NCBI RefSeq assembly: GCF_001613425.1 | Contig: NZ_BDCI01000001.1 | Location: 372,001-436,000, forward strand | Direction: 5' to 3' | Source: Nocardia vulneris | GTDB lineage: Bacteria > Actinomycetota > Actinomycetes > Mycobacteriales > Mycobacteriaceae | DNA length: 64,000 nt | Shown here: positions 44,570-52,219 of the stretch, piece by piece | Numbering within the stretch: the first letter of the stretch is position 1 | Layout of the letters: every line of letters starts with the position of its first letter | Translations under genes and position numbers: made by a program | Notes under the pieces: model-generated | Databases searched by the model: none | Told to the model about the DNA's origin: nothing | The model's input: the letters and a program-made list of their open reading frames with translations, nothing else

Positions 44570-45805
44570 TCATGCCGATACCGGCGGCATGTCCCGGCTG
44601 TAGATGGTGATGAGCCGGTGTGCGGCGACGGCGGCACCGTCCGCGCGGATCGTGTGCGCCACCGCCGCGGCCCGGTCCCGGGTCTCGGGCGCCAACGCTG
44701 TCGCCAGTGCGGCCGAGAGCGAAGCCACCGTCGGTACCGGGCCGGCCAAGGCCGCGCCGATGCCGAGATCCGCCACCCGTTCGGCCCAATACGGCTGGTC
44801 CACGAGTTGCGGTACCAGCACCTGCGGTGCACCCGCGCGGGCGGCGGTCGTCGTCGTGCCCGCGCCCCCGTGATGCACCACCGCGGCCACCCGGGCGAAC
44901 AGTGCCTGCTGATTGACCTCACCGACCGCGAAACAATCGTCGCGGTCATCGACCAGCGACAGATCGGCCCAGCCACGTGACAGGACGACACGGCGTCCTC
45001 GTGCGCGCACCGCCTCGATCGCCACCGCGGCGACATCGGCCGACGCGAGCATCGGCATACTGCCGAAACCCACATACACCGGCGGCGGCCCTGCCGCCAG
45101 GAACGCCAGCAACTCGGCAGGCAGTGGGCGGTCATCGGGGCGGAGCCACGCACCGGTCTGCACCACCGTCCGATCCGCGCTGTGCGGCCACGGCCCCAGG
45201 ACCGGATCCGCCGCCAGCCAGGGGCGGTCGGTGTACACGTGATCGCGCACGTTGCCGACCACGGGCAGACCTACCGTCGCGCGGTGCTCGTTGACCACCT
45301 CGCCGAACAACTCGGTCATGTGCTGCGCGTTCATTTCCCACAGCGTGTCGTTGTCGGTCACCTCCGGCGGCACGGGACGTCCCGGCCACGGGTGCGGCCG
45401 ATGATGCGGCGACGGCAACAAGGTCGCGAAGAAACTCACGAAGACATAGCCGAGGCCCAGTTTCTCGGACACTGCCCGCGCCGCCGCCGTCGCCGGGAAC
45501 AGACCGGTCGCCACCACCACGTCGCAGTCCGCGGCCGCGGTGCACACCGTGTCGTATTGCATCGCGAGCAAATCCTTCGCGCGCTGCCTGATATCGGCGG
45601 ATTGCCACCGATCGGGCCCCGCCGTGATCCGGCGCACCGACGGACCGGCAGGCACGAACGACACACCCACCTCATCCAGCAACCCCGCGAAATCCGGCGG
45701 CGCGCACACCCGCACCTGCGCACCCTGCGCCCGCAACTGCACAGCCAGACCCACCATCGGCTCGACATCGCCACGCGACCCGAAACTCGACAACAACACC
45801 CGCAA
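44570..45805 (-). CDS. GT1-family (MGT-type) glycosyltransferase
   Basis: 411 aa. The start is a TTG (45805) so that the conserved MRVLLSSFGSRGDVEPMVGLAVQL opening is complete; GGTAGGA precedes it. The GT-B fold ends in the UDP/TDP-sugar site with VHHGGAGTTTTAARAGAPQVLVPQLVDQPYWAERV. These enzymes glycosylate antibiotics, sterols or macrolides. The arrangement next to HelD, which itself confers rifampicin tolerance, makes an antibiotic-modifying role thinkable, for instance rifamycin glycosylation (Rgt), but this is not established by the sequence. Confidence 0.88.
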   Translation of the reverse strand: MRVLLSSFGSRGDVEPMVGLAVQLRAQGAQVRVCAPPDFAGLLDEVGVSFVPAGPSVRRITAGPDRWQSADIRQRAKDLLAMQYDTVCTAAADCDVVVATGLFPATAAARAVSEKLGLGYVFVSFFATLLPSPHHRPHPWPGRPVPPEVTDNDTLWEMNAQHMTELFGEVVNEHRATVGLPVVGNVRDHVYTDRPWLAADPVLGPWPHSADRTVVQTGAWLRPDDRPLPAELLAFLAAGPPPVYVGFGSMPMLASADVAAVAIEAVRARGRRVVLSRGWADLSLVDDRDDCFAVGEVNQQALFARVAAVVHHGGAGTTTTAARAGAPQVLVPQLVDQPYWAERVADLGIGAALAGPVPTVASLSAALATALAPETRDRAAAVAHTIRADGAAVAAHRLITIYSRDMPPVSA

Positions 45806-45907
45806 ATTCCTACCCCCGATTCGATGGACAACAGCTCAGGCCGACGATTGTGCGGCATCCCCCCGGCCTTGCCGCAAGACCGGGGGTGCGATATAAAATA
45901 GATAGCG

Positions 45908-45927
45908 GAAAGAGAAGAATCTCTTTC
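45908..45927. promoter_or_regulatory. Inverted repeat upstream of the glycosyltransferase
   Basis: GAAAGAGA-AGAA-TCTCTTTC, perfect 8-bp arms, about 100 bp upstream of the glycosyltransferase, beside the AT-rich ATATAAAATAGATA (45891-45904). Candidate operator or promoter element. Confidence 0.5.
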
Positions 45928-46361
45928 GCTTCCGGTCCTTGGTGGACTCAGAATCCCTCTTCTCGTTGCAGTGCTGGTGTGTTGTACGTGCGTGAAGTGT
46001 TGGTACGCAAGGGGATTCGGGCGGGGTGAGTGCTGGGGGATTTGCCGGGGGCTGCTCAAGGCCGCGTAGAGCCTCGCGGTTTCATGCGTGGCCGTGTGGG
46101 CGTTCGCACACCGATTTCCCGATGTCCATGACCGGCGGGCCGCAACTCCGGCGTCTCGTCCCGCAGGTCGGCCACGATGGCCGAGACGTAGCCGCCGTCG
46201 ACCTGAATTGGGCGATCATGGTGGTGCGGGCCGAGGCGACGTTGACGGTCATGATGATCTTTCGCCCCGTTGCGGGTTTCGGTCGTCGAGAGTCTGCTCA
46301 CCTAGCACCGCGGCTTTCATCGATCCGCCCTATGTGCGCAAGCGAGTCGGCAGGTGGTATG

Positions 46362-46433
46362 CCGCGCACTTTTTGTTCTCCCGCGCGCGTGTCGGTCGAC
46401 CGACACGCGCGCGGGACGACAAAAAGTGCGCGG
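46362..46433. repeat. 72-bp near-perfect palindrome
   Basis: Two abutting 36-bp arms centred on GGTC|GACC at 46397/46398 pair with only two mismatches. The inner 36 bp are a perfect palindrome with no loop, rich in alternating CG (CCCGCGCGCGTGTCGGTC per arm). The outer part carries CACTTTTTGT / ACAAAAAGTG. Such a size is unusual for an operator or terminator. Confidence 0.88.
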
Positions 46434-46525
46434 GGACGGAAGATTGGTGCCAGTCGGCTCAGGAGCAGTTGACGCGTTACCGCCGAAGCTACCCCGTCAC
46501 CAGGTGGTACCGGTGCACTCGGCTG

Positions 46526-46567
46526 ACTGATCTCCAGCACTCGTTCGGTGCCGCCGATGTTGATCTC
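46526..46567 (-). pseudogene. Remnant of an NAD-dependent epimerase/dehydratase
   Basis: The minus-strand frame reads EINIGGTERVLEIS, the classical segment of extended SDR (epimerase) proteins after the NADP site (NVxGTxxVLEA). Nothing typical flanks it: neither GxxGxxG upstream nor YxxxK downstream can be read in frame. Judged a short decayed fragment. Confidence 0.45.
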
Positions 46568-46741
46568 GGCAATCGGTGCTGCAGGGCGGGCGGCTCGACA
46601 CAACTGTGGGTGCGGACATCCGATCCACGCCGGTCGCGCCGGCGCGAATGGCCCGCCCTACGCCTGGGAGCGACGTCACTGGTGAGCGTGTTCGGTGTGG
46701 CGCGAAGTCTCCGACACGCCGTGCGACACTCGCTCGGGGCA

Positions 46742-46822
46742 CTGGTCACCTGATCAGGAGGACATGGTGGCGGGGGCTTCTCGGCCGATGCCGCCACCAT
46801 GTCCTCCTGATCGAGTGACCAG
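46742..46822. repeat. Covarying hairpin element, copy 1
   Basis: Arms of 32 bp (46742-46773 and 46791-46822) with two mismatches enclose a 17-base loop, GGGCTTCTCGGCCGATG. The apical stem is ATGGTGGCGG / CCGCCACCAT. The second copy is at 56188-56266 with the same loop length and end-stem, but with compensated base changes in the middle of the stem. Confidence 0.85.
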
Positions 46823-46963
46823 CATGGGCGGGCGTCGTTCGTGCCCGGAGGTGTCGGTTGGCCGCGGCCCGCGTCGCACTATCGACGGTGAATTCGACGA
46901 CGGCATGCGCGGTTTGTCCGACCTGGCTGCGGGCCTGCATCGTGGCGCGGCGCTCCGCGCCTT

Positions 46964-47024
46964 CCGGGTTGAGCAGTCTCGGAGCGCGGCGATCTCGAAC
47001 TCCCGGCTTGCAGCAGGTGCTGTG
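46964..47024 (+). repeat. Dispersed 61-bp repeat, copy 2
   Basis: 54 of 61 bases identical to 35911-35971, same orientation. Here it follows a short gene-free stretch 142 bp after hairpin element 1 and lies 69 bp from the downstream end of the hydrolase gene at 47094. Minus-strand peptide pattern TAPAAS-x2-FEIAAL-x2-CSTR is kept. Confidence 0.75.
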
Positions 47025-47093
47025 GGCCGCGAACGACGAATCGGTGAACCTGGTGCTCCGGCTTGCGGTCTGTGATCGGGGTTCCCCCGCCGT

Positions 47094-47843
47094 TCACCTC
47101 GTGTCGTGGGTGGCCAGGAATTGGGTGAGTTGGTGGGCGAAACCTGGGGCGGCGGCGACGAAATGGCCTGCGCCGGGGGCGATGACGCGTTGGGCGTGCA
47201 GTAGGTCGGCTAGGGCGTCGCAGATTCGTTCGAGGGCGAGGGTGTGGCCGCCGGAGGCGACCAAGGCCGGGATCTTGGCGGTGCGCAAGGCTTCCCAATC
47301 GGGGTGGGCTTCGCCGGGGAGACGGCCGCCGAGTGCGCGGCGGACAGAGGCGACGGCCGCTTGGGGGAGTTGGCCCGCGTCGACGCCGGGTGCGCCGGAG
47401 AGAACCAGGAATTCGCGCAGTACTTCGGGGTCCGCGTCGAGACCGTTGGTGAGGACCGCGTCGCCGAGGCGTTTCAAGTGGCGTACTTCGGGATCGTCGG
47501 GGGCGACGACGTACAGCGGCGGTTCGATCAGGGTGAGGGAACGGACGGTGTGCGGATCGGCTGCCGCGGCCAGAATCGATCCCAGCGTTCCATAGGAGTG
47601 GGCGACCACGTGGGGGCGGTGGGCTCGGAAGATCTCGCCGAGGTCGATCGCGTCCACCAGGAAATCTTGCCGTCCGTCGAGGGGCGCAGGACTCGGATCG
47701 TATCCCCGCCGATACACGTGCAGCACCGTCCACCGCTCGGCGAGCGAATCCAACCCCGCCCAAGTCGATTTCGGCCCGGCGCCACCATGCACCAACGCCA
47801 CAACCGGCCCAGCCCCGCTCGCCCGCACCACAAGCTCACTCAC
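47094..47843 (-). CDS. Alpha/beta hydrolase
   Basis: 249 aa from the GTG at 47843. It opens VSELVVRASGAGPVVALVHGGAGPK (oxyanion HGG), then YRRGYDPSP, the nucleophile Ser in VAHSYGTLGSILAA, and the His in VIAPGAGHFVAAAPGFA. The acid is likely in ALVASGGHTLALERI-type sequence. It is a compact single-domain hydrolase of unknown substrate. The frame is open for 129 more codons upstream, including a hydrophobic peptide (48048-48188), but codons between them look non-coding, so the short start is preferred. Confidence 0.8.
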   Translation of the reverse strand: MSELVVRASGAGPVVALVHGGAGPKSTWAGLDSLAERWTVLHVYRRGYDPSPAPLDGRQDFLVDAIDLGEIFRAHRPHVVAHSYGTLGSILAAAADPHTVRSLTLIEPPLYVVAPDDPEVRHLKRLGDAVLTNGLDADPEVLREFLVLSGAPGVDAGQLPQAAVASVRRALGGRLPGEAHPDWEALRTAKIPALVASGGHTLALERICDALADLLHAQRVIAPGAGHFVAAAPGFAHQLTQFLATHDTR

Positions 47844-48343
47844 CCGAGCAGTATGTGTGCACCGACCCCATCGAGTCCACGCAACACGAATCCCTCCGGC
47901 CGGCAGTCGCGAAAGAGTCCAGCGCCGCGGTTGCCGAGCCGAAGTGCCACGCGCCGTGGTCTCGACGCCGCCGCACCCCATCGCATGGGCGTGGTTGAAC
48001 AAAGCGCCAGGGCAACATGAACTGGCTCGCGCGCCCGCCCCTACACGGAGTGGGAGGAAGGTGGTGAAGTTCGGGATCTCCATCGCCGAGGTGCCGAGCA
48101 TGATCAGGGAGGTGGCCGCACCGAGGCCGACGATCGCGGTCACGATCGGCACGAAGGCGGCGACGAGTACGGCGGCAGCGCGCTTCATGGTTGTCGGACC
48201 GAGGCCCAGCCGCCTGCCCCGCCGGCACACTCAGTCGAGCCGTCCGACCAGGTGACGCGATGCCAGCCGTTGAGCGCAGGTTCTGGTCTGCGGGTGCAGG
48301 GCACGGTCTCGATTTCGGCGAAGTACGGCATTGACATGACCTA
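47844..48343. other. Region upstream of hydrolase and arsR-SRPBCC fusion
   Basis: 500 bp between two divergent genes. The only protein-like part is a hydrophobic stretch on the minus strand (48048-48188, listed separately). No strong hairpin was found. Confidence 0.4.
48048..48188 (-). pseudogene. Possible remnant of a small exported or membrane protein
   Basis: From the ATG at 48188 the frame reads MKRAAAVLVAAFVPIVTAIV and continues with hydrophobic and Met/Gly residues to IPNFTTFLP, a convincing signal-peptide or TM start. Beyond ~45 codons the sequence becomes Cys/Ala/Arg-rich and implausible while staying in frame with the hydrolase downstream. Either a decayed gene or an unusual N-terminal extension. 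Confidence 0.4.
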
Positions 48344-49168
48344 TTGGTAAGTGGAGACTTACGGTTCGTAGATACTTACCGAGCAGGAGACGAATGGGGT
48401 GCGCTCGCCGATCGGATGCGGCGCACGATTCTGGAGCGCCTGGCGGAGAAACCGCAGGCGGTCGGTGAACTCGCGCAAGCGTTGCCGATCAGCCGACCGG
48501 CGGTGTCGCAACACCTGAAGGTGCTCAAGGAGGCGGGGCTGGTGCTGGACCGCGCGGTCGGGACACGCCGGATCTACCAGTTGAATCCGGACGGGATGGG
48601 TGCGTTGCGCGCCCAGCTCGACCGGTTCTGGGGACGCGCCCTCGCCACGTATCAGGAGCTGGTCGAACAAGATTCAGGAGAAGTCATGACCCACACCCGA
48701 ACCGAACCCGTGCGATTGCAGATCGTGGTCGACGCGCCGCTCGAGCGCGCGTTCACGCTGTTCACCACCCGATTCGATGCGATCAAACCGCGCGAACACA
48801 ACCTGCTGGCGGTGCCGATCGCCGAGACCGTCTTCGAACCGCGGGTCGGCGGGCACATCTATGACCGCGGCGAAGACGGCAGCGAATGCCGGTGGGCGCG
48901 GGTACTCGCGTACGAGCCGCCGAATCGGGTGGTGTTCAGCTGGGATATCAACGGCCGCTGGGAAATCGAGACCGACCCGGACAAGACCTCCGAGGTCGAA
49001 GTCCGCTTCACCGCCGAAACCCCCGACCGCACCCGCGTCGATCTCGAACACCGGCACCTCGACCGGCACGGCGACACCGGTGACGCGGTCCGCGCGGGCG
49101 TCGGCAACGACGCGGGCTGGCCGCTGTACCTGCAGCGTTACGTCGATGTCGTCGGACGTGAGGCTTGA
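48344..49168 (+). CDS. ArsR-SRPBCC fusion protein
   Basis: 274 aa if it starts at the TTG at 48344; the real start is uncertain because no ATG/GTG suits (the next ATG is inside the HTH). The winged helix (ALADRMRRTILERLAEKPQAVGELAQALPISRPAVSQHLKVLKEAGLVLDR) is followed by an AHSA1/SRPBCC lipocalin-like domain from ~residue 115 (EPVRLQIVVDAPLERAFTLFTTRFDAIKP, GGHIYDRGEDGSECRWARVLAYEPPNRVVFSWDIN). In many actinobacteria these are two overlapping genes; here they are one. An Aha1-like domain attached to a repressor suggests ligand sensing. An operator-like repeat covers the start region. Confidence 0.82.
   Translation: MVSGDLRFVDTYRAGDEWGALADRMRRTILERLAEKPQAVGELAQALPISRPAVSQHLKVLKEAGLVLDRAVGTRRIYQLNPDGMGALRAQLDRFWGRALATYQELVEQDSGEVMTHTRTEPVRLQIVVDAPLERAFTLFTTRFDAIKPREHNLLAVPIAETVFEPRVGGHIYDRGEDGSECRWARVLAYEPPNRVVFSWDINGRWEIETDPDKTSEVEVRFTAETPDRTRVDLEHRHLDRHGDTGDAVRAGVGNDAGWPLYLQRYVDVVGREA
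48347..48362. promoter_or_regulatory. Operator-like repeat over the start of the arsR-SRPBCC fusion
   Basis: GTAAGT-GGAG-ACTTAC, perfect 6-bp arms; another ACTTAC follows at 48381-48386. It overlaps the first codons of the longest frame, which argues that translation may start slightly downstream. Likely autoregulatory site. Confidence 0.6.
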
Positions 49169-49186
49169 CCGCTCCGCAGAATGGTT

Positions 49187-49285
49187 GTGACCGAGAGCTG
49201 GTCGCTCTTCGGTCACTTGCTGCCGGATCTGCGGGGGACTGCACCGTATCGCCCGGTGCTGTACCTCGACGTCGGTGGGCGCTGA
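49187..49285 (+). CDS. Possible small 32-aa protein
   Basis: GTG at 49187 opens a frame reading VTESWSLFGHLLPDLRGTAP, then YRPVLYLDVGGR and a stop. Its composition is protein-like, but no ribosome site is visible. It could be a gene fragment. A further protein-like stretch (HIKPSLVWRSPAHGPELLRL, ending LNEFYAPR) lies in another frame at ~49402-49482 without a plausible start. Both may be pieces of one broken gene. Confidence 0.3.
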   Translation: MTESWSLFGHLLPDLRGTAPYRPVLYLDVGGR

Positions 49286-49544
49286 ACCCGCTAGCCGCGC
49301 AATTGAAGTCGCCCGGGGCTCTCGATCTGGAGGGGAAGCCCGCGCCGCCGTCGTCAACGGTCTACTCGGATGTGCGCCCCGGAGAGCTTCCTTGGCGTCA
49401 CATCAAACCGTCATTGGTCTGGCGGAGTCCTGCGCACGGCCCAGAACTGTTGCGGCTCAACGAGTTCTATGCACCCCGATAAGGCGGCCAGTTGGGTCCC
49501 GGTGGCCCTTGGCCGCAGCAGACCGGACGTGCACAATCCGTGGC

Positions 49545-49892
49545 GTGGACGAGTTCGAAGAAGCACAGAGCTGGCAGCTGATCGTGCAGCTCCCCAGAAC
49601 AGGGGCCGTGGACGACATCGACGTCTTGCAGGAATTGGAAGTCGCACTCGAAACAGCGTTGGCGCGTGCGGATATCGGCGTGATCGACGGCAACGATATC
49701 GGGTACGAGACGATGAATGTGTTCGGCATCGTCCGGCCGAGCCAGTGGGCCATGGTCGTCGCGGAAACCGAAAAGCTTCTCGGAGAACGCAACCTATTGG
49801 AGCAGGCGGTGATCGCGCGGCGCGACATGGCGGCCGAGGAAGGGCCGCACGTCGTCCGGCCCGACGACTACACCGGTGAATTCCGCTACTGA
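49545..49892 (+). CDS. Uncharacterised 115-aa protein
   Basis: From the GTG at 49545 (VDEFEEAQSWQLIVQLPRTG). The sequence is acidic, with helix ELEVALETALARADIGVIDGNDIG and MNVFGIVRPSQWAMVVAETEKLLGERNLL, resembling a two-layer alpha/beta sandwich as in small cytosolic proteins. It ends in GPHVVRPDDYTGEFRY. No known family recognised and no functional neighbour. Fairly sure it is coding because of codon pattern and clean start. Confidence 0.65.
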   Translation: MDEFEEAQSWQLIVQLPRTGAVDDIDVLQELEVALETALARADIGVIDGNDIGYETMNVFGIVRPSQWAMVVAETEKLLGERNLLEQAVIARRDMAAEEGPHVVRPDDYTGEFRY

Positions 49893-49993
49893 CCTGTCGA
49901 CCGCCGGTGGCCGGAATTCGCCGGTGCGGCAGGCGTTCACGAAGCGGGCGACGGGCCGCAGAGCGGAACTGTGTCCCGCTCTGCGGCGACCGG

Positions 49994-50308
49994 TCAGCTC
50001 GCGCAGACGGCGTTGAATGCGTCGGTGGCAGCGTCCATGTCGGCGCTGTCGTCGAGCAGGGCGGCCGCGTACGCGTCGATCGCCGCCTTCTCCGCGCCCA
50101 CGGCCGGGAGCCCCGACAGTCGCGCGGACAGCGACTGCAGGGTGGCCGCGTCGAGATTGCCGTCCGGGGACATGTCGATGGCCGCGTTGATCCAGGCGAT
50201 GGCGGTGTCGCAGACCGGCGACTTCGCGTGCGCCGTAGCGGCGGGCACGAGAACCAGCGAGCCGACGGTCGCGGCAGTCAGCAGAGCGGCAGAAAAGATC
50301 TTGTACAA
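49994..50308 (-). CDS. Small secreted helical protein
   Basis: 104 aa with a TTG start at 50308, preceded by GAGGGA. A clear signal peptide (MYKIFSAALLTAATVGSLVLVPAATAHA) leaves a mature ~75-residue all-helical domain with two cysteines (SPVCDTAIAWINAAIDMSPDGNL at the start, FNAVCAS at the end) that probably form a disulfide. No enzymatic motif; function unknown. Small two-Cys secreted helical proteins of this type are common in Nocardia and Mycobacterium. Flanked by unrelated genes. Confidence 0.78.
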   Translation of the reverse strand: MYKIFSAALLTAATVGSLVLVPAATAHAKSPVCDTAIAWINAAIDMSPDGNLDAATLQSLSARLSGLPAVGAEKAAIDAYAAALLDDSADMDAATDAFNAVCAS

Positions 50309-50492
50309 CGTTCCCTCACGGTGTCAGCAGGTAGATCCGCGACCACGCTGGTCGCGACCCCTGAGCGCACACCTTATGCAGAACGGGCGAAAGCCACCAA
50401 AACCGGCGGCACCCGCGAACGCGCACCTCGCTGCGGACCATTCAGCCGGGACGGCACTCTTCTGCCGAGTGCCCACCCTCAGCCGGTACCGG

Positions 50493-51458
50493 TCAGTCCG
50501 GCGCAGGCACCTTGGCTTCGCGTGGGTTCCGGTCGGGCCGCAACCCACGCCAGCTGGGATGGCGCAGCCCATCGGAGCTGACCTCCCGGAACTCGATGTC
50601 GGCGACCAGTTCGGGTTCGACCCAGTGCGCCGCGTTCGCCACCTGCCGCGGTGGCGGGACGTCGAAAGGCGGGTCCGGGCGCGCGATTTCGGTCAGCCGG
50701 GCTTGCAGGGCCCGGCGGTCGCGCAGGGTCCAGCCGGTGCCGACGTTCCCGACGTGGACGAGGCGGTCCGCGTCGTCGTAGGCCCCCATCACGATCGAAC
50801 CGAAGATCCCGGTGAAACGCCCGCTGCCGGGCAGCCACCCCGCCACGACGATCTCCGTGGTGCGCCGCAGCGGGGTCTTGATCCACACCGGCGCTCGTCG
50901 TCCGGGCTGATAGCTGGAGTCGAGGCGTTTCGCGACAATGCCTTCGAGGCCGTGTTCGCGCGCGATACCGAGCATGGTGTCGGCGTCGACATCGGTGTAA
51001 TAGGGCGGCGTACGGATCAATTTCGCGTCGAGTGCCAATTCGTCGAGGCGCGCGCGACGCTCGACATACGGCAGCGACGTGATCGCGGTCCCGTCGTCGA
51101 GCAGATCGAATATCAGGTACTGCACGGGAACCTCGCGCAGCAATTCGGCGCCCGGGTTCAGCACGTGCATGCGTCGCTGTAACCGACGGAACGAGGGTGC
51201 CCCGGTACTCGGTTCCGGCGCGACGATCTCACCGTCGAGGACGAGTTCGCGGTCGCCGAGCAATTCGGTGCACGCGGCGGTGAGCTCCGGGAAAGACGCG
51301 CTGATATCGCGATTGTTGCGGCTGTAGAAACGGCATTGCCGATCCCGCGCGACGGTGACCGCGCGGATCCCGTCCCATTTCATTTCGATCGCCCAGCGGC
51401 CGATATCCACCGGTGGCCGTCCGGAGACGGCCAGCATCGGCGCCGGCGCTGACTGCAC
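50493..51458 (-). CDS. ATP-dependent DNA ligase (LigC type)
   Basis: 321 aa. The nucleotidyltransferase domain has the adenylated Lys27 in EMKWDGIRA (motif I), then RFYSRNNRDISASFPELT, LVLDGEIV (motif III), QYLIFDLL (motif IIIa), GLEGIVAKRLDSSYQPG (motif IV) and WIKTPLRRTTEIVVAGW (motif V). The OB domain follows. There is no primase or nuclease domain, as in the standalone LigC repair ligases of mycobacteria. Such enzymes seal ribonucleotide-containing or backup repair nicks. No Ku or LigD gene lies nearby. Confidence 0.9.
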   Translation of the reverse strand: MQSAPAPMLAVSGRPPVDIGRWAIEMKWDGIRAVTVARDRQCRFYSRNNRDISASFPELTAACTELLGDRELVLDGEIVAPEPSTGAPSFRRLQRRMHVLNPGAELLREVPVQYLIFDLLDDGTAITSLPYVERRARLDELALDAKLIRTPPYYTDVDADTMLGIAREHGLEGIVAKRLDSSYQPGRRAPVWIKTPLRRTTEIVVAGWLPGSGRFTGIFGSIVMGAYDDADRLVHVGNVGTGWTLRDRRALQARLTEIARPDPPFDVPPPRQVANAAHWVEPELVADIEFREVSSDGLRHPSWRGLRPDRNPREAKVPAPD

Positions 51459-51613
51459 ACGATCAGCATATCCGCAGCATCGGCATCGAAACCGATCCGA
51501 CGTGCATAGATTGCAAGATTCCGCCGAGACGCGGCGGTTTGGTGATCTACCAGTTATCGATAGTGGTTCGAATGTCCGGCGGCTTGTCGTACCTCGTGGC
51601 TAGGGTCCTGGGC

Positions 51614-52033
51614 ATGGGATACGAATTTCAGATCGTCGTCGACAGTGCCGACCCGCATACGCTCGCGGACTGGTGGGCCGAGGCGTTGCAGTGGGAGGTC
51701 GAGCCGCAGGACGAGGACTTCATCCGCAGCATGGTCGCCCAGGGCCACGCCACCGACGAGGAGACCACGACCCATCACGGCAAACTGAAATGGAAGATCG
51801 GCACCGCCATCCGCCACGCCGACCGCCCGCGCGTGCTGTTCCAGTTGGTGCCCGAGGCCAAAACGGTGAAGAACCGGATGCACCTCGATATCCGCGTCGA
51901 TTCCGCGCAACGCGCTGCCGAGGTAGAACGGCTCACCGGAATGGGCGCGAAGGTCCTGCACGAGGGCCGGCAGGGGCCCTTCGAGTGGGTGACCATGGCC
52001 GACCCCGAAGGCAACGAATTCTGCGTGGCCTGA
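51614..52033 (+). CDS. VOC-family glyoxalase-like protein 2
   Basis: 139 aa from the ATG at 51614. It starts MGYEFQIVVDSADPHTLADWWAEALQWEV and ends FEWVTMADPEGNEFCVA. PEAKTVKNRMHLDIRVD in the middle is shared with the VOC protein at 36081-36461, a recognisable paralogue though the two are 15 kb apart. It has an insert rich in charged residues (DEDFIRSMVAQGHATDEETTTHHGKLKW). Substrate unknown; these glyoxalase-like proteins rarely retain full metal sites. Confidence 0.85.
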   Translation: MGYEFQIVVDSADPHTLADWWAEALQWEVEPQDEDFIRSMVAQGHATDEETTTHHGKLKWKIGTAIRHADRPRVLFQLVPEAKTVKNRMHLDIRVDSAQRAAEVERLTGMGAKVLHEGRQGPFEWVTMADPEGNEFCVA

Positions 52034-52141
52034 ACCCGGGCGCGGGAGGCTGCGGCGATGCGAGGAAAAAGGGTTGGGCGCGAGCGGGTTCGAACTGTTA
52101 GTCTCGCGCAGACCGTGACACAAGCCGAGGAGGTGAGACCC

Positions 52142-52201
52142 GTGAACACTGTATCGACGTGGGGCCTCCCGCTCGCCGTCATGGTTGGGCGAACACTGTA
52201 G
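52142..52201 (+). CDS. 19-aa leader peptide upstream of the GNAT/IF-1 operon
   Basis: GAGGAGG 8 nt before a GTG opens a frame encoding MNTVSTWGLPLAVMVGRTL and TAG. The stop lies 18 nt before the GTG of the GNAT gene. The ribosome site is stronger than that of the following genes. The ten bases GAACACTGTA occur both at the start (52144-52153) and the end (52191-52200) of the leader. It may be a translation-attenuation leader. Confidence 0.6.
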   Translation: MNTVSTWGLPLAVMVGRTL

Positions 52202-52219
52202 CCGTCGCCGGGAGTGCCT

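Larger units (their letters stand above)
46026..47093. other. Gene-poor region with palindromes, repeats and remnants
   Basis: No convincing intact gene is present between about 45,930 and 47,093. It contains the 72-bp palindrome (46362), an epimerase-like remnant (46526-46567), hairpin element 1 (46742) and dispersed repeat copy 2 (46964). Minus-strand frames give isolated protein-like stretches such as VDGGYVSAIVADLRDETPEL (near 46147-46206), which may be further remnants. It looks like a graveyard of inserted and decayed DNA. Confidence 0.6.

Noticed and set aside
46497..46800. Open frames starting within the hairpin element (MVAASAEKPPPP type, also at 56245)
   Set aside because: They are translations of the repeat itself and differ after it; better explained as a non-coding hairpin element.
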